A stretch of DNA of 64,000 nucleotides from Persicaria tinctoria (GCA_037127255.1 JBANSL010000004.1:51347702-51411701); one strand, 5' to 3'; counted from the first letter of the stretch, positions 1-13,106 are shown. Numbers and translations: made by a program. Notes: a model not told the origin generated them from the sequence alone.

Positions 1-155
1 AGGTAATGTCTTTTGGAGCATGTTGACATTTTGATGATTTATATACTGCTTGATCTTCCTTTTTCTGACTCTTGATAGCATGACTTTGCTTGTGTTGATG
101 TGTTGTCAATTAGTTTTAGTTCGTTGGCCTTATGATGAAATTCCGTTAAGACTAC
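1..155 (+). mobile_element. Left flank of element A, probably chromovirus 3' internal region
   Basis: This stretch joins 28,217 directly once element A and one copy of its ACTAC target duplication are removed. The continuation at 28,217-28,844 ends in the pre-LTR sequence of a chromovirus-like element, so this piece is inferred to be the same untranslated 3' region. I see no coding sequence in it. Confidence 0.35.
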
Positions 156-2058
156 TGTTGTAGGAGGAAATCGAGTTCAAAATATAAAATATAAATCAAA
201 CCGGATTATGCCTACGCAAATGATTCCAAGACTCCCTCCCTATGCAGTAGTGGGAAGTCAGGATCGATCCACGAGGAAGCGTGTCACCGGATCTCAGGTA
301 GCTGTAAATCTCACAGACAGAATAGAAGAAAGAAAGACAGAAATAACAAAGCAAAGCAGAAACGAAAGTAAACACATAAACTGGTTGATATCGACAAAGT
401 GATCCTCGATATCGACTACAGATGTCGACAACAGAAACTCAAATCGACCAACAGAAGCAAAGACCAACAAGAACAATCTGATGTCAACAAAATCAAGTCG
501 ATATCGACTTAATTTCCCCGACTTCGAGTAAGAACAGAAACGTAAAATTGCAAACTTTCGGACACAGAACTCAGATTTTCAACGAAATAAACTCAATAAA
601 CTAAAGACTTCCAAAGCCAGGGTATCAACACCACAATGATAACCATGCAAAGTAACACATAAAGGCATAAAATATCATGCTATCCATCAAATAACTTTCG
701 TTATTAACAAATAGGAAGATAGAGGCTTTCGCATAAACCCTAATTGTTACTAACCCTTTTCACATAATTAACCCAAGTTGCATTAAGATCACTTTCGCTT
801 CAATAACACAAACAAGGATCACCTTCAACTCTCGCAAAAGAATCATGCTCATAGGGATAGAAGACGAATTGCATAAAAAGATCGTACCTTTACCGCATCA
901 CCTCACATGGCTACCGTCGGGCTCACCCCGACCCTAGAAGTGGGTGGACTACTTGTTGTTCATCGCAATAGCAGACATCTTTGACGAAAAAGAACTAACT
1001 TGCATTAATAAACTCAAGCTTACAACCTCTTCTCCTTTTCTCTCTATGTGACTCACTGTCTCTGAAATTGAATGAATAAAAACGAGCCCCTAAGGCTTTA
1101 TTTATAGGCTTCCAGCCCTTGCTAATCAAGGTAAGAAAATCTATCTATATCTATATCTAATTATATAATAGCTTAAAGATAAATAAATGGAATAAAGGAA
1201 ATAAATCCAAAAAGGTAAAGCTTCCATGTGTGGGTAAATCTCCTCTCCATAGATAGAACTTGATAGATCTCGGATAGAATCGGACAATCTTCGGCTCTAA
1301 GCAATCAAAAACCGCGTCGGACAGCTCACCGCGTAACGCGGCTCCGGTTAGATCTCCTCGATATCGAGTAAAGTACTCGATATCGAGTAACTTGTGTCGT
1401 CGACTACGGCTGGCTCGACATGTAGGGTAGCTGGTGCTCGATCTACCTCGGACAAGCGGTGTTGTTGTCCTCGATATCGACTAAAGTCCTCAATATCGAG
1501 TAACTGTGTTGACTTCTGCGTTGCTGATCTTGGTCGAGGAACTGCTCCCCGACACTAGCTTGGACGGTGGTGCTGAGGTTGTCGATATCGAGTAGATGCT
1601 GCTCGGTATGTCTTGTCCTCGGCTTCTCGACCCAGGGCATGGCTTTCCTCGACTCCGGGCATGGCATCAAGATGTTGTCGATATCGAGTAGAGCTCCGGA
1701 GTCGGGTTGGCTTCGTCTTCAGCTTTCCTCGATCAGCAATGCTCGGACATGCTTTGTCGATATCGAGTAAATGTACTCGATATCAAGTAACTCTTGGTTT
1801 TAGCTTGATTCGTCCTGGTTTCGCTGCTCTTCGACCTCGGACTTTCGTAGTTGATTTCCGAGTTTTTGTCCTTTTCTTAGAATTGTTGTAAATTGCTTCG
1901 AATTCTGCTAATTTAAACAGAAACTGGTGTAGATTCCATAATTTGGCAAATAAGCATAAACTACATAGATTCTGTACTTTTCTAGCCCAAATGTATGAAA
2001 TGCATGCAGAAAACGATATAAAAGTAATTGTAAAACATAGCAGATTTAACTCACAACA
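156..2058 (-). repeat. 3' LTR of element A
   Basis: It is collinear with the 5' LTR at 24,700-28,211 and with the LTR of the truncated copy at 49,604-51,512. In element orientation it begins TGTTGTGAGC and ends CCTACAACA. It carries eight exact copies of the palindrome TCGATATCGA (406, 498, 1358, 1377, 1471, 1582, 1678 and 1757), several inside the longer palindrome TACTCGATATCGAGTA, plus diverged copies. Short ORFs across 1,443-1,891 only translate these repeats (VDIE, LDIE peptides) and are not genes. Confidence 0.9.
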
Positions 2059-2095
2059 AACACCCCATACTTAAGCTTGTTTGTCCACAAGCAAT
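2059..2095 (-). promoter_or_regulatory. Polypurine-tract module next to the 3' LTR of A
   Basis: On the minus strand a GTGGACAAACAAGC-like stretch is followed by TTAAGTATGGGGTGTTT and then the LTR start TGTTGTGAG. The position and purine content fit the plus-strand primer of reverse transcription. Confidence 0.65.
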
Positions 2096-3604
2096 ACTTT
2101 TAAATGTCATTCAGGGGAAGGAATCATAAACTCTCAACATCTTAGATTCATTCTTATATGTCCCTGCAATCAATTATCATCCTCGAAAAGGTACTAATGT
2201 CACAAATCCATGCATGTGTAATTAAAAGCAACATCTACTCAAAAAAGGAGGGTTATGCAAAACAATTCATTCGTGACAAAGCATTAATAATCAAGAGGAC
2301 TTTAATTTAAGCTCAAATAAGAAGTAGATTGGTAAAAGGCTAAAGGTGGGCAATTTTTGGCAATGTGGTGCTAATGATCTGGGGAAATGGAGTACTTTCC
2401 GATTTTCATACCACATTCTTTCTTCATAAGATATCTCACCTTTCATAATGCTTTTATCAATAATAATGCTTTTACCTCTCTAACCTCAGCATTGCCTTCT
2501 CGCGAGTCGCAAATATGTGTGTCATGAATGGCCCGGGATACCTAGTGCTTTGGACTCCTCACCGGTGTGTCCCATCTCACTGAGCTATTATCTCAGTACG
2601 CAGGGTCGATCTACCTTTATCTCTTGAGGTGATCGGATTGTCTTTCACTCATTTAATTTTCCATATACTTCAAACAATTTCCTACCAAACTTCAAATAAT
2701 GATAACAACACAACAACCATATAACAATCTCCATAATGTAACATCATTCTCAACATAATCCCCGGATAGGAAATAAGGTAAAGAATGGACAATATTTAGA
2801 TCGTGTGGAGCAATATATGAAATAAGGCATATTATAGCTTTTGTGATGCATAAGCATAGGTATGGCTAGGATATATACAATATGAGCATTATATGGAAAT
2901 ATAAAGTCCTCCATCCTCTTATCATGCAACATGTCAAAAGCAACTTCAAATTTTACCTCCTTTCATGGTTTTCAATAAAATATGCACTTCATTGTGACTT
3001 CCCTTTACTAGGCAATTTTATGCTATATCTCTAATGAATCCAATTTTGCATCGTCGAGTTCAATATAAGCTTCCATGACACTAATCAAAAAATTTCAATG
3101 GGGGTCATTTTTATAAACCTTTGGAGAACATGCATTTAAGCACATAAATCAATAATGAATTCCAAAATAGCCATTTATAAGCAATTCAAGAAATAATGCA
3201 CAAACAATGTCAAATATGGCAAATATGCACAAAGTAAGTCCTTCCCCCACCCCATACTTAAACATTACAGTGTCCTCACTGTATAAAAACAAGGGTAAAG
3301 AAAGAAACTCACCAGACAGGTGTGCAAGGCTTCATGATATCGATTGTAAATGCTGCTTGGCCTAGTCCAAATTTAGGTTGCTTCTATCCCCATGGACCTG
3401 AAAAAATGTAGAAGACATATACCCACAATAGAAAAACTAAAAGGTTCAAAACCAAAAAACAAACAAAAAGCAACAATGTCCAAAAGTCCCAAAAAGTAAA
3501 TGTCTATGTACAAGCTCTAGATTTTATAGTCGCTAGGCCGACTTTCTCCATTAAGCTCAAGGTGGCATTTGCAGGGCCCATGTAGCTTGGGCTTCAAATA
3601 GGAC
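2096..3604 (-). other. 3' untranslated region of element A
   Basis: There is no coding potential here. The matching region of the truncated copy is 51,551-53,016. A conserved motif at 2,496-2,545 (CGCGAGTCGCAAATATG then GTGTCATGAATGG) is also found in the 3' UTRs of elements 1 and 2. A second polypurine module lies at 3,241-3,282. Confidence 0.6.
3241..3282 (-). promoter_or_regulatory. Second, internal polypurine-like module of element A
   Basis: The minus strand reads GTGAGGACACTG, a short spacer, then TTTAAGTATGGGGTGGGGG. This repeats the layout of the LTR-adjacent tract about 1.2 kb away. The same duplication is present in the truncated copy (52,701-52,745) and in elements 1 and 2. Confidence 0.5.
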
Positions 3605-4053
3605 TCAATTCTTGTCCATCAGCTGTAATCCTCCAGAATGGATCTTGTTCACCACGAATGGTCCCATCCTCTTCTTGTTGAATTTGTTAGGAAACCAATG
3701 ATCTTTTGATTTGGAAACATAGAGCTTGTCTCCAACTTCATACTCCTTATGCTCATCATTGGAAATCCTACATAAGCGCACATACCAAGGCAAACCTCTC
3801 CCATGTATAGATAGATCTTTAATTGAAATAGGAAAAGAAAGATCCATACCTTGGCTGACCTTCGCATAAACGGATTTGGGGGCCACTGTGTTTGGTCGAT
3901 CTCGAGTAATAGTACTCGATATCGAGTTGCCTTCTGCTTCTGGTGGTCTGCTGCTCGAGGATGCTGGAATCGAGGAAGCCAGATATTGGTCGATATCGAC
4001 TAAATTACTCGATATCGAGGAGTTAAGCTTTTCTGGTGGAGTCAGCGTCGAGG
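3605..4053 (-). pseudogene. Integrase C-terminal-domain remnant of element A, with gag/pol linker
   Basis: The frame at 3,886-3,605 contains VGDKLYVSKSKDHWFP, then RMGPFVVNKIHSGGLQL. This fits the small beta-barrel C-terminal domain of Ty3-type integrases (pattern G-K-hydrophobic, then GPF-V). The truncated copy at 53,346-53,017 is nearly identical over the last ~45 residues and runs 16 residues further, so this copy ends early by a small lesion at about 3,605. Upstream, 3,887-4,053 is linker with three TCGATATCGA palindromes (3916, 3990, 4009) and is cut by the CACTA insertion at 4,053. The catalytic core and reverse transcriptase are missing. Confidence 0.55.
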
Positions 4054-4082
4054 CACTACTAAAATAGTCTGATATAGGGACG
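4054..4082 (+). repeat. Left terminal inverted repeat of the CACTA element
   Basis: Pairs with 21,931-21,959, with one mismatch at position 16 of 29. It starts with the diagnostic CACTA. Confidence 0.95.
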
Positions 4083-4860
4083 ACGTTAGGAATAGATTCA
4101 GGGACAAATGGTCATCCCTAATCACATCAGGGACGAATTTAGAGATGAATCGACTATTTGTCCCTAAACATGGCGATGGTAAATAGCAACGACAGGTAGC
4201 GACAAATTTAGGGATGTGTTTTAAATTAATCCCCAATTCCTTCTCTATTACCAACGACTTCCGATACGACTTAGAATGCCCCCAATAGTAACCATAACTG
4301 TGACGCCTTTATCCGTCCTTATTTTTGTCCCTATATCCACCCCTGTAACCATCACAAAACATATACCTATTTTGGTCTTTAAGTTCGTCGCAACATTCAT
4401 CTCTACTTCTGCCCTGAAATCACCCTAAGTAACGCCTCTAAATTTATCCCCAATTTTGTTCCTATATTTGTCTCTATATTTGTACCCAAATTAGTTCCTA
4501 TATCTGTTTCTATACTTGTCCCCAAATACGTCCTTATATCTACTCCTATATTTGTCTTGAACTTCATTCCTATATTTGTCTCTATACTTGTCCACAAATT
4601 CGTTCCTTTATTCGCCTCTATATGTGTGCCAAAATTCATCCCTATATTTGTCGCTAAACGTATCCCTATATTCATCCATATATTCATCTCTATTTGATCC
4701 CAAATTCATCCATTTATTCATCTCCATATTTGTCCCACAAATTCGTCCCTATATAGTTGTCCCTCTAATTGTCCCAAAATGCATTCTTATATTCGTCTCT
4801 ATATTTGTCCTTAAATTTGTCTCTATATTTGTCTATCTTAATCCTTAATGCAGTCCACTT
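4083..4860. repeat. Left subterminal repeat region of the CACTA element
   Basis: Dozens of diverged ~10-16 bp repeats built on CCCTATATTTGTC and CCAAATTCGTCC run in tandem. CACTA transposons carry such subterminal arrays as binding sites for the TnpA-type protein. The ORFs on both strands here are translations of the repeats. Confidence 0.75.
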
Positions 4861-5065
4861 TCTATACCTAAATCCGCTCCAAATCTTTATCATTCATAAA
4901 TAAATATTTAATTGTCAATGAAAATTGAATTTATAAACCAATCAAATAATTCTTGGTAAACCAACATAAAGTATTGAAGTAGTATAAACATCACATAAAT
5001 CCTAATAAAATTGTTTAGCCAATAATAAATCTCTAATGCATATAACAAATGTTTCTAAAGAAAAG

Positions 5066-8000
5066 CTAAGAAGATTGTTTAGCAAAGAATTCCTTAACCG
5101 AGTTGATAATGGTCTCTTGAAGGCTTTGATCTCTTAAATCATTGTTGAGACTTGTCTCGCTCCGCATTGCACCAACAGAGTTATCTACATAATCCTGCAT
5201 GTTGGTTATATCTTCTCTTACTTGATCTTGGTTTCGTTGCATAGTATCTGCCAAGTTGGTCACATCTTTCCTTGTTTCTTCTTGGTTTTCCTGCACAATT
5301 GTCATTTTCTCATTCAAGCTTGCCATATCTTGTGTAATTTGTGTCTGCAATGACGATAGTTGAGCCATCATGTCCTCTCTCATAGACTCAGATACTTCAG
5401 ACGATCCACATGCACCAACGGACGTAGCACCACGCACATTGCGAGTCCTTTTCAACATGGATTCAGACTCGGATCCCATGCCTAAACTCTTCCTTTTCTT
5501 GAACCACCGGTTGCTTTCAACCGTATTTCATTCTTATCAATCAAGGGAGGTACCTCACTGTCTGGGGCCTCTTGTATTGCTTCTTCAAGCAATGTGTCAT
5601 AATTTTCCTATGAAACAAAGAAACAATAAGATTTATCATATAAAAAAACAATGAGCAAGTATAAACAAGGGTGATTAACCATATAAAAAAACACTCTTAA
5701 AACGTAGAAAAAAAAACATGGGTTTTTTTTATGTATGCTTATTGTTGCAATTCAAAGACAATACTAAACAAATAGGAACAACAAGACTGATTGCTGTAAT
5801 TCAAAGAAATTACATTTAAGTTTAATTTCAGTTAATTTACAAATATGTTTGTTCATTAAATATGTGTGGTTTATCATCTAGATTGATGTCATAAGAAAAC
5901 AATATGCAATAATCACACGTGGAAAACAACGTTGAGCAATCTAAAGAAAAGACTTTGTACATAATTCCCACCAAGATATGTACTCTACCTATGGTTACTT
6001 CATAAATATATATTGCTATCAAATCAAGTTTACTCTACCTATTGTCATTACCTAAATATATGGAAATCATGTTTAATTTGAGCATGCTTGCACTTCAATT
6101 TGCATTGGAAAAAAAATCCATATTATTGCATTCCAAACTAACTCATAAAAGAAAATACAACTTTTACCACAATTTGTTGGCACTTCTCGCTCAAAGCACC
6201 ATCTTTTTTTCTCTTATAGCATCTCTCAAATAACTTCTTTGGTGATGGTTCTTGTCCATCTTTATCCTTCTGCAAGAAGAATCACGAAATTTGCACTCGT
6301 AAAAAAAATACTACATATATATTTATAATATTACAAATTAAATGAAATACTAAACAACTACAAAACTAGGCATGATATAATGTACAAATGTAACAAACAA
6401 AGAGGATTTACGTTCTCATGCTATTAGGAGGAAAAAATAAAACTACATGGATAATGCTTAAGATAATTAGTTTTCGCATATGCTACTAAAATGGTAAATA
6501 ATAGTTATAAATAGATGCATGTATAAAACCAACAAGGTATAACGATTTGGTGCTAGCTACTAGGCTCGTGAACGATGAAGTACTTGAATGACTCAAATGC
6601 ACATTTGTCAAAAATATAAAATGAAATGATATTTACCATTTTGTTCTTATGGGCGGTAGTAGTTATCGATCCACCTCTGTAAGGGGGGATACCCTTTTCC
6701 TTTGCGGTGGCTCGATTACGCTTGTTCACCTCGGACTTATGTTGAAATTCACGCGATTTCCATTTGACCCACATCTCATCCCAAATCTTTTCTTTAATCC
6801 ACACCAGTCTACGTTTCTTATCGCGAGCCGTTTGTAATACACGACCGAGATGTCTACTACCTTCATGATTAAATGCTTTATAAACCCATTCTTCCGAGAA
6901 TCGACCCTTGTCCCAACGGCATTGTTTCTGTAAAAGTGAATGAGACAATAAATATAGTGTTGTGTGTGGACCTACATGGCTTGAATAGGTAAATATATAA
7001 ATGCGGTATTAAACAAAAAGTACAATTTGTAAACAGCAAACACTCCAAACTCCTGCATTTGCCAAATCCATTATAAGTGGTTTGACATTAAATCTAAAGT
7101 AGTGTTAAAAGGTAAGTAAGTTGTCAATTGTTGTTACTAATCTTACTATTGCTTTTACTTCTTTATTTCCAATTTTAATAACAAAGAAGATTTTTCTAGT
7201 TGAAGAACCCATCAATCATTTTCATATCTAAAGTTCTTAACCCATTTCGCTACAGATTTACAAACAGATTTTAGCAGATCTTAACCAATTAACCGTAGAA
7301 TAATCAGATTTGAAGTAGAAATTGCTCCTGAATTTGCTCACCTAGATCAATGAAATGCAAACAATCAGTGAGGAATTAACTAAAAACGGATCAGAAGCAA
7401 AATCTCATACAAAATTCAGGAGAGATGAGAAATTTCAGCAGCCGTAGAAGCTACACTGTCACTCAGAGGAGTAAAAACCTAGATCTGGAAACACTTAATC
7501 AAACCCAATGAGCCTCAACTCGACACAAGATAGCAGTAATTACAACTGAAAAACAATTTCAAATTTATGACAGCACAGAGACACACTCAAAATGCAGATT
7601 TATGACAGCACCACTACCACAATCAACAAGCCTATATCTTTAAATTACCCCCAACTAAGAAAAATATTTACCTTGAACATTGTCCACCACTGGTTGTGTG
7701 TTCCTTCTGCAACTTCACCCCAAAAGGTATACGGGCCGTCAAAATGGGAATGAATGATATAAACTAATGCGGCCCTCCCATGCCCATTCAATCTAATCAT
7801 TTTAATTATAAAAAATACAGAATTAGTAGTGTGTATAGCATAATAATTATAATTATATAGTTGGTATTGTAGGATTGAACTCACTTTTTTGTTCCTACCA
7901 CTTCAATTAGCTCTCTTGTGTCCGATTGGTTGGTTTGGAGTGGAGCCCTTTCTTCATTGTTCTGAGGCACCGCAGGTGTTGAAGATTGTGATCGAGTTCC

Positions 8001-8730
8001 CGAATCTGTAGTAGGAGCCAAAAGAGTTGGCTGCGAATTATGCACCGGTGAAGGATCTGGCTATGATGCTACAACATTAGTTTGGTTGTCTGGTGCATTC
8101 TCATCAGTAGGCAGATTCACATTAGGCACAGAAGAAGGTTCTCCCTGGGCATTATTTGGCGGAGAGGCCTCAACATTCGATGAGGATTGCCTAGGTTGTA
8201 AGGTCGCAGATCTTATTCCTCCCCCTCTGACAAGTAACAATTAATAACAATAATAGCTTAGAAACATAACCAATTTCATATACCAAATTATAAATGAAAA
8301 ACAAGGTGGTAACAAAAAAGGTTTCTCTTTCCCTCTCTTTCTACTGCTGCACTTTCCCAACCCCTACGCCTTTCCCCATTTCACCGTATCTCTTCCAGAA
8401 AGAGGCGCAGAAGAAGGGTTTTCAAGCAGTAAAGAGAGGGTAAAGGAAGCATCAAAACTGTTTAGGTACTTCTCTATTGTGTGGGTAAGCAAAATTTCAA
8501 GTTCAAGTTGCAGTTTCAGCATTTGACTAAGCAAATTTGAGAGAAATCAAACAAATTTTGTGCTGAATCAAAACACTAAACTTACTGGATTGATATGAAT
8601 TTCTGAAATTGAACCCTAAAATAAATTGATGCGATCAATTTTTAGAAACTGCCAAAATTTCCAAACTTTGTTGAATAACAAAGCATAAAACACAAACATA
8701 CCTGGATGAATAAGCAATATGACGAGCCAT
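5066..8730 (-). pseudogene. CACTA second gene (TnpA-like, Ptta/En/Spm transposase family), six exons, two lesions
   Basis: Exons read on the minus strand with GT-AG junctions are 8730-8702, 8226-7885, 7792-7672, 6927-6637, 6269-6168 and 5607-5066. The phases agree throughout. Exon 1 starts ATG (MARHIAYSS). Exon 4 holds the family signature: WVKWKSREFQHKSEVNKRNR, then GGSI. Exon 6 ends in a heptad-rich coiled coil (about residues 35-130 of that exon), expected for dimerisation. Such proteins bind subterminal repeats and help the TNP2 transposase. Two breaks are visible: a TAG codon in exon 2 (8,061-8,063) and a one-base loss near 5,482-5,484 that puts a stop after the GGSRKGRV motif. The 137-residue open frame at 5479-5066 is the out-of-phase tail. 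The exon model is mine from splice signals. Confidence 0.7.
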
Positions 8731-9332
8731 GACAAGAGAAGAGTCAAAGATGAATCGAAATCAAGATGAGGAGGAACAGAGAGAACGAGACAGCGGAGAG
8801 GCGATTTCGGATAGAACGAGGCAGCGGAGAGAGCTCGGAATGTCTTCCGACTAACAGAGAGCCTGTTCTAGGGAAGGCGGCATCGCCAGAGGCTCCAGAG
8901 CGTGAAGATAGGGCCGAAGATATGAAGTGCCGTACTGGTGGTGGGTTGATGCCAAAAATATAGGGATTTTGAGATTTATTATGATTAATTTGAAGATAAA
9001 ATTCGTTTAAATTATTTCAGTTCCCTCCTTAATCTTTTAATTCCCTCTTTTTTTTTTAAGTTATTGCAATCTTATATGTGTATATATATCCCGTAGTAAC
9101 TACTATAGTATAGCCATCTTTGCGGTATTTATAATATTATAAAATTCATAATTTAGGATACATTTAAATAATATTTTTGACAAAAAAATATTACTCAATC
9201 TGTTTTTAAATAAATGACTTTTTACTATTTATATATGTTCCAATTTTACCAGACGTCTTCGAAGAGACATTTGATATTATTTTTTTATATTTTATATTTT
9301 ATTTTGATAAACTCATACATACTTATTAATAA
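8731..9332. other. CACTA internal DNA without a recognised gene
   Basis: This is the presumed 5' leader of the TnpA-like gene (8,731-8,960, purine-rich) followed by AT-rich sequence. The short plus-strand ORF at 8,766 is not supported by any motif. Confidence 0.4.
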
Positions 9333-9370
9333 TACTAGTTGTTATCCCGTGAGCACACGGGTATTCATTT
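9333..9370 (-). mobile_element. Possible Helitron 3' end
   Basis: On the minus strand a hairpin CCCGTG-TGCT-CACGGG is followed seven bases later by CTAGT, the order found at Helitron 3' ends (hairpin then CTRR). The other end was not identified. Confidence 0.35.
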
Positions 9371-9744
9371 TTTTTTTAACAAATATGATCAACGATTAAC
9401 AAAATAAAATAAAATAAAAAATTACATTAAAAAGCTACTACGTATTTAATTATAGATCAATATATAATACAGTATATATAAAGTTTAACCCAAAACATTG
9501 TCAAAAAAGACTACACCAGTATATAATACTATATCATACAGTATATTATATTAATATCATGCTATGTTTTATTCTCACATTATAACATAGCATGATCCTT
9601 TCTTTAAACTTGCTTTCCAAAAAAAAGATCCAATTTCATTCAACGACTCCTTGTATAATCACCCAAAATAAGACCAATATTTACCAAACCTATTTTCCTT
9701 TGCTGCACAAAAGTGACAGAAGTAGGCAAAAGCCAAAAATACCT

Positions 9745-9888
9745 AAATTCATCACTCAATCCAAACGCAAATACTATCTCAGGATATTCTCCCATAAGAG
9801 TAGCTGCACACGAGTTCATTAAATTCAAAGCCCTCTCATGATTTCTTGAAATGATGGACCTCCGAAAATCCATCAAGAATGGAAACCG
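9745..9888 (-). pseudogene. Captured fragment resembling tRNA-His guanylyltransferase (THG1)
   Basis: The minus-strand frame contains NHERALNLMNSCAATLMGEY followed by PEIVFAFGLSDEF. This fits the THG1 region around the second catalytic aspartate (pattern ALNLMN-CA then DIVFAYG-SDEY), where the enzyme adds G-1 to tRNA-His. After the codons for SDEF comes a plausible intron start (AG|GTATTT) and, at about 9,702-9,700, an acceptor TGCAG, so the fragment keeps part of a gene structure. Upstream residues (RFPFLMDFRR) are weaker. It is about 50 residues of a ~250-residue core and cannot be functional. It lies inside the CACTA and between two Helitron-like ends, so either element could have captured it. 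Confidence 0.55.
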
Positions 9889-9938
9889 GAAGAATTCAGT
9901 CCCCGAAAAAATTTCAGAAATAATAGTCAATTGCTTTT

Positions 9939-10050
9939 GGCAGCAAAGCATCATTTTCATTGCAAATAGCAAAATCAATTATTAAACTGGCAGCAAAGCA
10001 TCATTTTCATTACAAATAGCAAAATCAATTCTTAAACAGGCAACAAAGAT
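9939..10050 (+). repeat. 50-bp tandem repeat, about 2.2 copies
   Basis: Copies start with GGCAGCAAAGCATCA at 9,939 and 9,989, and a partial copy starts at 10,039. They differ by a few bases. Confidence 0.7.
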
Positions 10051-12267
10051 CAACACAGCAATGTTGATTGCTGCTTATAATGAAATAGTAGGTGATCAAC
10101 AAATCAATGTTCATTGGAAAGAGGAGTGGTTGGGAATTTGACCTTAAAGTTAATTTGGGTTGTGAGGCTATCAAATATGAAGGATTGACATTGAAATTAG
10201 TTACACGTTGAAATTAGTTACTATTTGTTTTCAATTGTAGAAACTTTATTTAAATTCTAAAAACTTAGGCATATAATCAGAAATTTTGTTACGGACATTT
10301 AATTGAACATTTTTATATTCCAAACCAAAGGTAATCTTTAATTAAAAAAAAAGGCCATAGAATCAGCATAGAGTCATAAAAATAAAAATACAGCATCACA
10401 AAGTCATAACTCAAGCACTTAGCAACACTAAAAAGATCACCAAAAAAAAGGAACACCAAAAAAATGGAAAGAGGAGTGGTTGAGAATTTGACTTTGAAGT
10501 GAATTTGGGTTTTATTTCTATAGTGTTCTTAGTTTTACAGATGCTTAATTTCGGTGGCTGTATAATCATAGTTTACTCTTATTAAGCATGCAGCAACTTT
10601 TAAAATTGCTTATGAAATTTTGGGTCTTGATACCTCTGGTGGGAAATCAGTGACCATACAAAAGATATGACACTTCTTCGGGTTTAAGTTTCCTTTAAGA
10701 AGCTGTTGTTTTCCTAATATTTTTGGGCTTTCCTGAATTTTTAGGATGGCTGGTCTTAAAACTTTATTTTTGCAATGCATATTTTGTCCCTTTATAAATT
10801 ATATTATGTGATTGGAGGAGTGACACTGGGCTTGCTTTACCACGATTTATGAACCAAAAGCGAGTTTTCTTATTTAAATATGTTGTAGAAAATTTCATCA
10901 GGAGTAACTTACAACTTGCTTTTACACTATTAATCCTTTTGTCATCATTTTTGTGTTTGATCATAGTAATCAAACCGTCTATTTGTGTGTTTTACAGCTC
11001 TGCTGTAGGTTCAATATAAGGCACGAAAAAGATAAGTTCTTTAACAGGATAACAATTGTGAGTGAAGTTGGGAAATTTCACCAATCAAATTTGTTGCCTT
11101 CTGTTAATAAGCTCAGCTCTTAACACTCCTCATCTTCGGATTAAGTTGTGTGGTTGGAACTCGTCTCTACCTCTCTCGTTGCTAGGTTGTACCTGCAGTT
11201 GAAAACCCTAATTTCAGTCCAAATTCGAACAGTAAAGGTCACCTTAACTCTCCCAGACAACAAATTTAAGCCTCTCAATCAAATTAACATCAATAGCCAC
11301 CTGAAGCTAAACAAAATTCAGTCCAACGATCCCAGATGACGATGATTTCTTAGTTAAAGAAACAAGGTCATCCCAAAATCCCTAATTCTTAGTCAATTTG
11401 TGCGAGTTCAACACATTAATTCATCTCATGTTCGGTAACATCATCAATCTAGCTCAAAAACAAAAACTATCAGCGAAATAAGGAGTGGTTTCAATTAAGC
11501 ATTTTATCAAACACCTCAAGTGCATTATGAGTAGGCATCTATGAAACTAAAATTTTCACATCTTTCACCTCATAATCTTAACAACCAGGCATGAGAATAT
11601 CATCACAATTTCACAAAACTAATCAAAAGTCGAATTCAAAACTAAAAGGAAAGAAGAAGAGGTCACCAAGAGGGCAAGAGGCAAGAGACACCTATCATCG
11701 ATGAAAGAGAATGGTTGTTGCACAATTCAATTTGAGGGAGTTCAGTTGCATAGGGAGGCACCTATCATCGGAGAAATCGAAAGACTGATGGAGAAGGGTG
11801 TCGGCGAGAGAGCAGAAAGGAGCAAGCAGAGTTTCAGATAGCTGGGTGAGAAAGGGAGTTTCATAGTGCAACATATGAGAATTATTTGAAAATGGAGGGA
11901 GTGGTATTTATTATAAATTAAATACAAAAGGTGAAAATAATTTTTAATCATAGTGCAACATATGAGAATTAAGTACAATTATTATTTGAGTTTATAAGAT
12001 AAGAATAATTGTTAAATGAGGGCTTAATTGGAAAACAAATGCATAGAAAAAATATATCAAAAAATAGATAATAAAAAATTAAGATGTGTGTTATAAGTTG
12101 ATGCATAAAAAATTATATTATTTTTTAGGTAGAATGAATTGTTTATACATAGGTTTATTTTTATTTTATACTTCCCGATACAATTTGATTGTCATTAGTT
12201 TATTGGAATTTAGAGTTATTGTTTTTATAGATTTTTTTATATAAATAATATATATAATTTTACAATA
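10051..12267. other. AT-rich CACTA interior without a recognised gene
   Basis: I found no coding motif. Short direct repeats occur: a ~35-bp block at 10,119 and 10,463 (GGAAAGAGGAGTGGTTG), and ATAGTGCAACATATGAGAAT at 11,864 and 11,948. The region may be filler captured by the transposon. Confidence 0.4.
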
Positions 12268-12315
12268 GCGTGTTAATATATGCTCGTGCATGTGATGGAA
12301 CACGTACTAGTAAGT
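12268..12315 (+). mobile_element. Possible second Helitron 3' end (degenerate)
   Basis: A weak hairpin (CGTG ... CACG) is followed by TACTAGT. It faces the opposite way to the one at 9,333. Confidence 0.25.
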
Positions 12316-12796
12316 ATAATATGAAAAATTGACTACAAATATATTTTCATATACATATTAAGCTAATATGATATATAAATATAAATATATTTATTTATTT
12401 ATTTTGAAAATTTGAAAAAAAATACCTAACATATCTAAGCATAAACGATGTATGTAATGAAATATTTGATTGACATAGTTCTTGTAGAGTCCGTCGTATA
12501 CACTCCCGAGAAAAAAAAACATTAGATATAGTAGACGATTTTGGTTCATATGTATGAATCATTACGATTTTTTGATTTCATTCAGAAATCCATCATTGCG
12601 AAATAATATGAAATATTGACTATAATGAAAGTTACTTAGCAAATTTACTCTTTTTTTTAATGACATTGTTTCGATCTCTTTTGTTCGTTCAATCAATTGG
12701 TCGAAGTGCATCTATAGTCTATTCTTATTCCATTTGTAGTCCATCTGTTATGTTAGCTAGAGTTGATATATATATATATAATACTTAATAAAATAT

Positions 12797-13106
12797 ACTA
12801 CCTCCGTCCAAAAATATATGGACTTTACTATTTACGCACGCTTTTTTTAAAATGTAAAAACTATATAAAATATTAACTTTTTAATTAATTTTTTTTAATA
12901 ATTATAAACTTATTGCTAATAAGTTTGTAATTATTAATAAAAAAGTTAATATTTTATATAGTTTTTAGCTCCTAAAAAAGTATATAATATGAGGAACTAA
13001 TTTATTATATAAAGAGAGATAAAATACTAACCATGAGTGTATATATATATATATTATTTATAATCTTATATTAAGTATTTATACTAGTTTATTATATGCG
13101 GAGTAA
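12797..13106. mobile_element. MITE-like foldback element, perhaps Stowaway-like
   Basis: The left edge reads TACTACCTCCGTCC and the right edge, inverted, reads TTACTCCGC. Between them 12,855-12,967 is a near-perfect foldback with its turn at AACTTATT-GCT-AATAAGTT. The termini suggest a Tc1/mariner MITE flanked by TA, but they match each other poorly. Confidence 0.4.

Noticed and set aside
1443..1891. Overlapping short ORFs rich in VDIE, LSISS and SRYR peptides in the A LTR (also 27,358-28,138 and 50,619-51,411)
   Set aside because: They are six-frame readings of the TCGATATCGA palindromes in LTR sequence, present on both strands, with no start context or domain.
4403..4848. Repetitive ORFs (TNIGTNLG, SLYLS)
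   Set aside because: They read the CACTA subterminal repeats on both strands.
10764..11978. Short ORFs in the AT-rich CACTA interior
   Set aside because: Length and composition are as expected by chance, with no motif.
9333..12315. A complete Helitron between the two CTAG ends
   Set aside because: The two ends are both 3'-type and face outward, so they cannot be the two termini of one Helitron. No TC 5' end was found.
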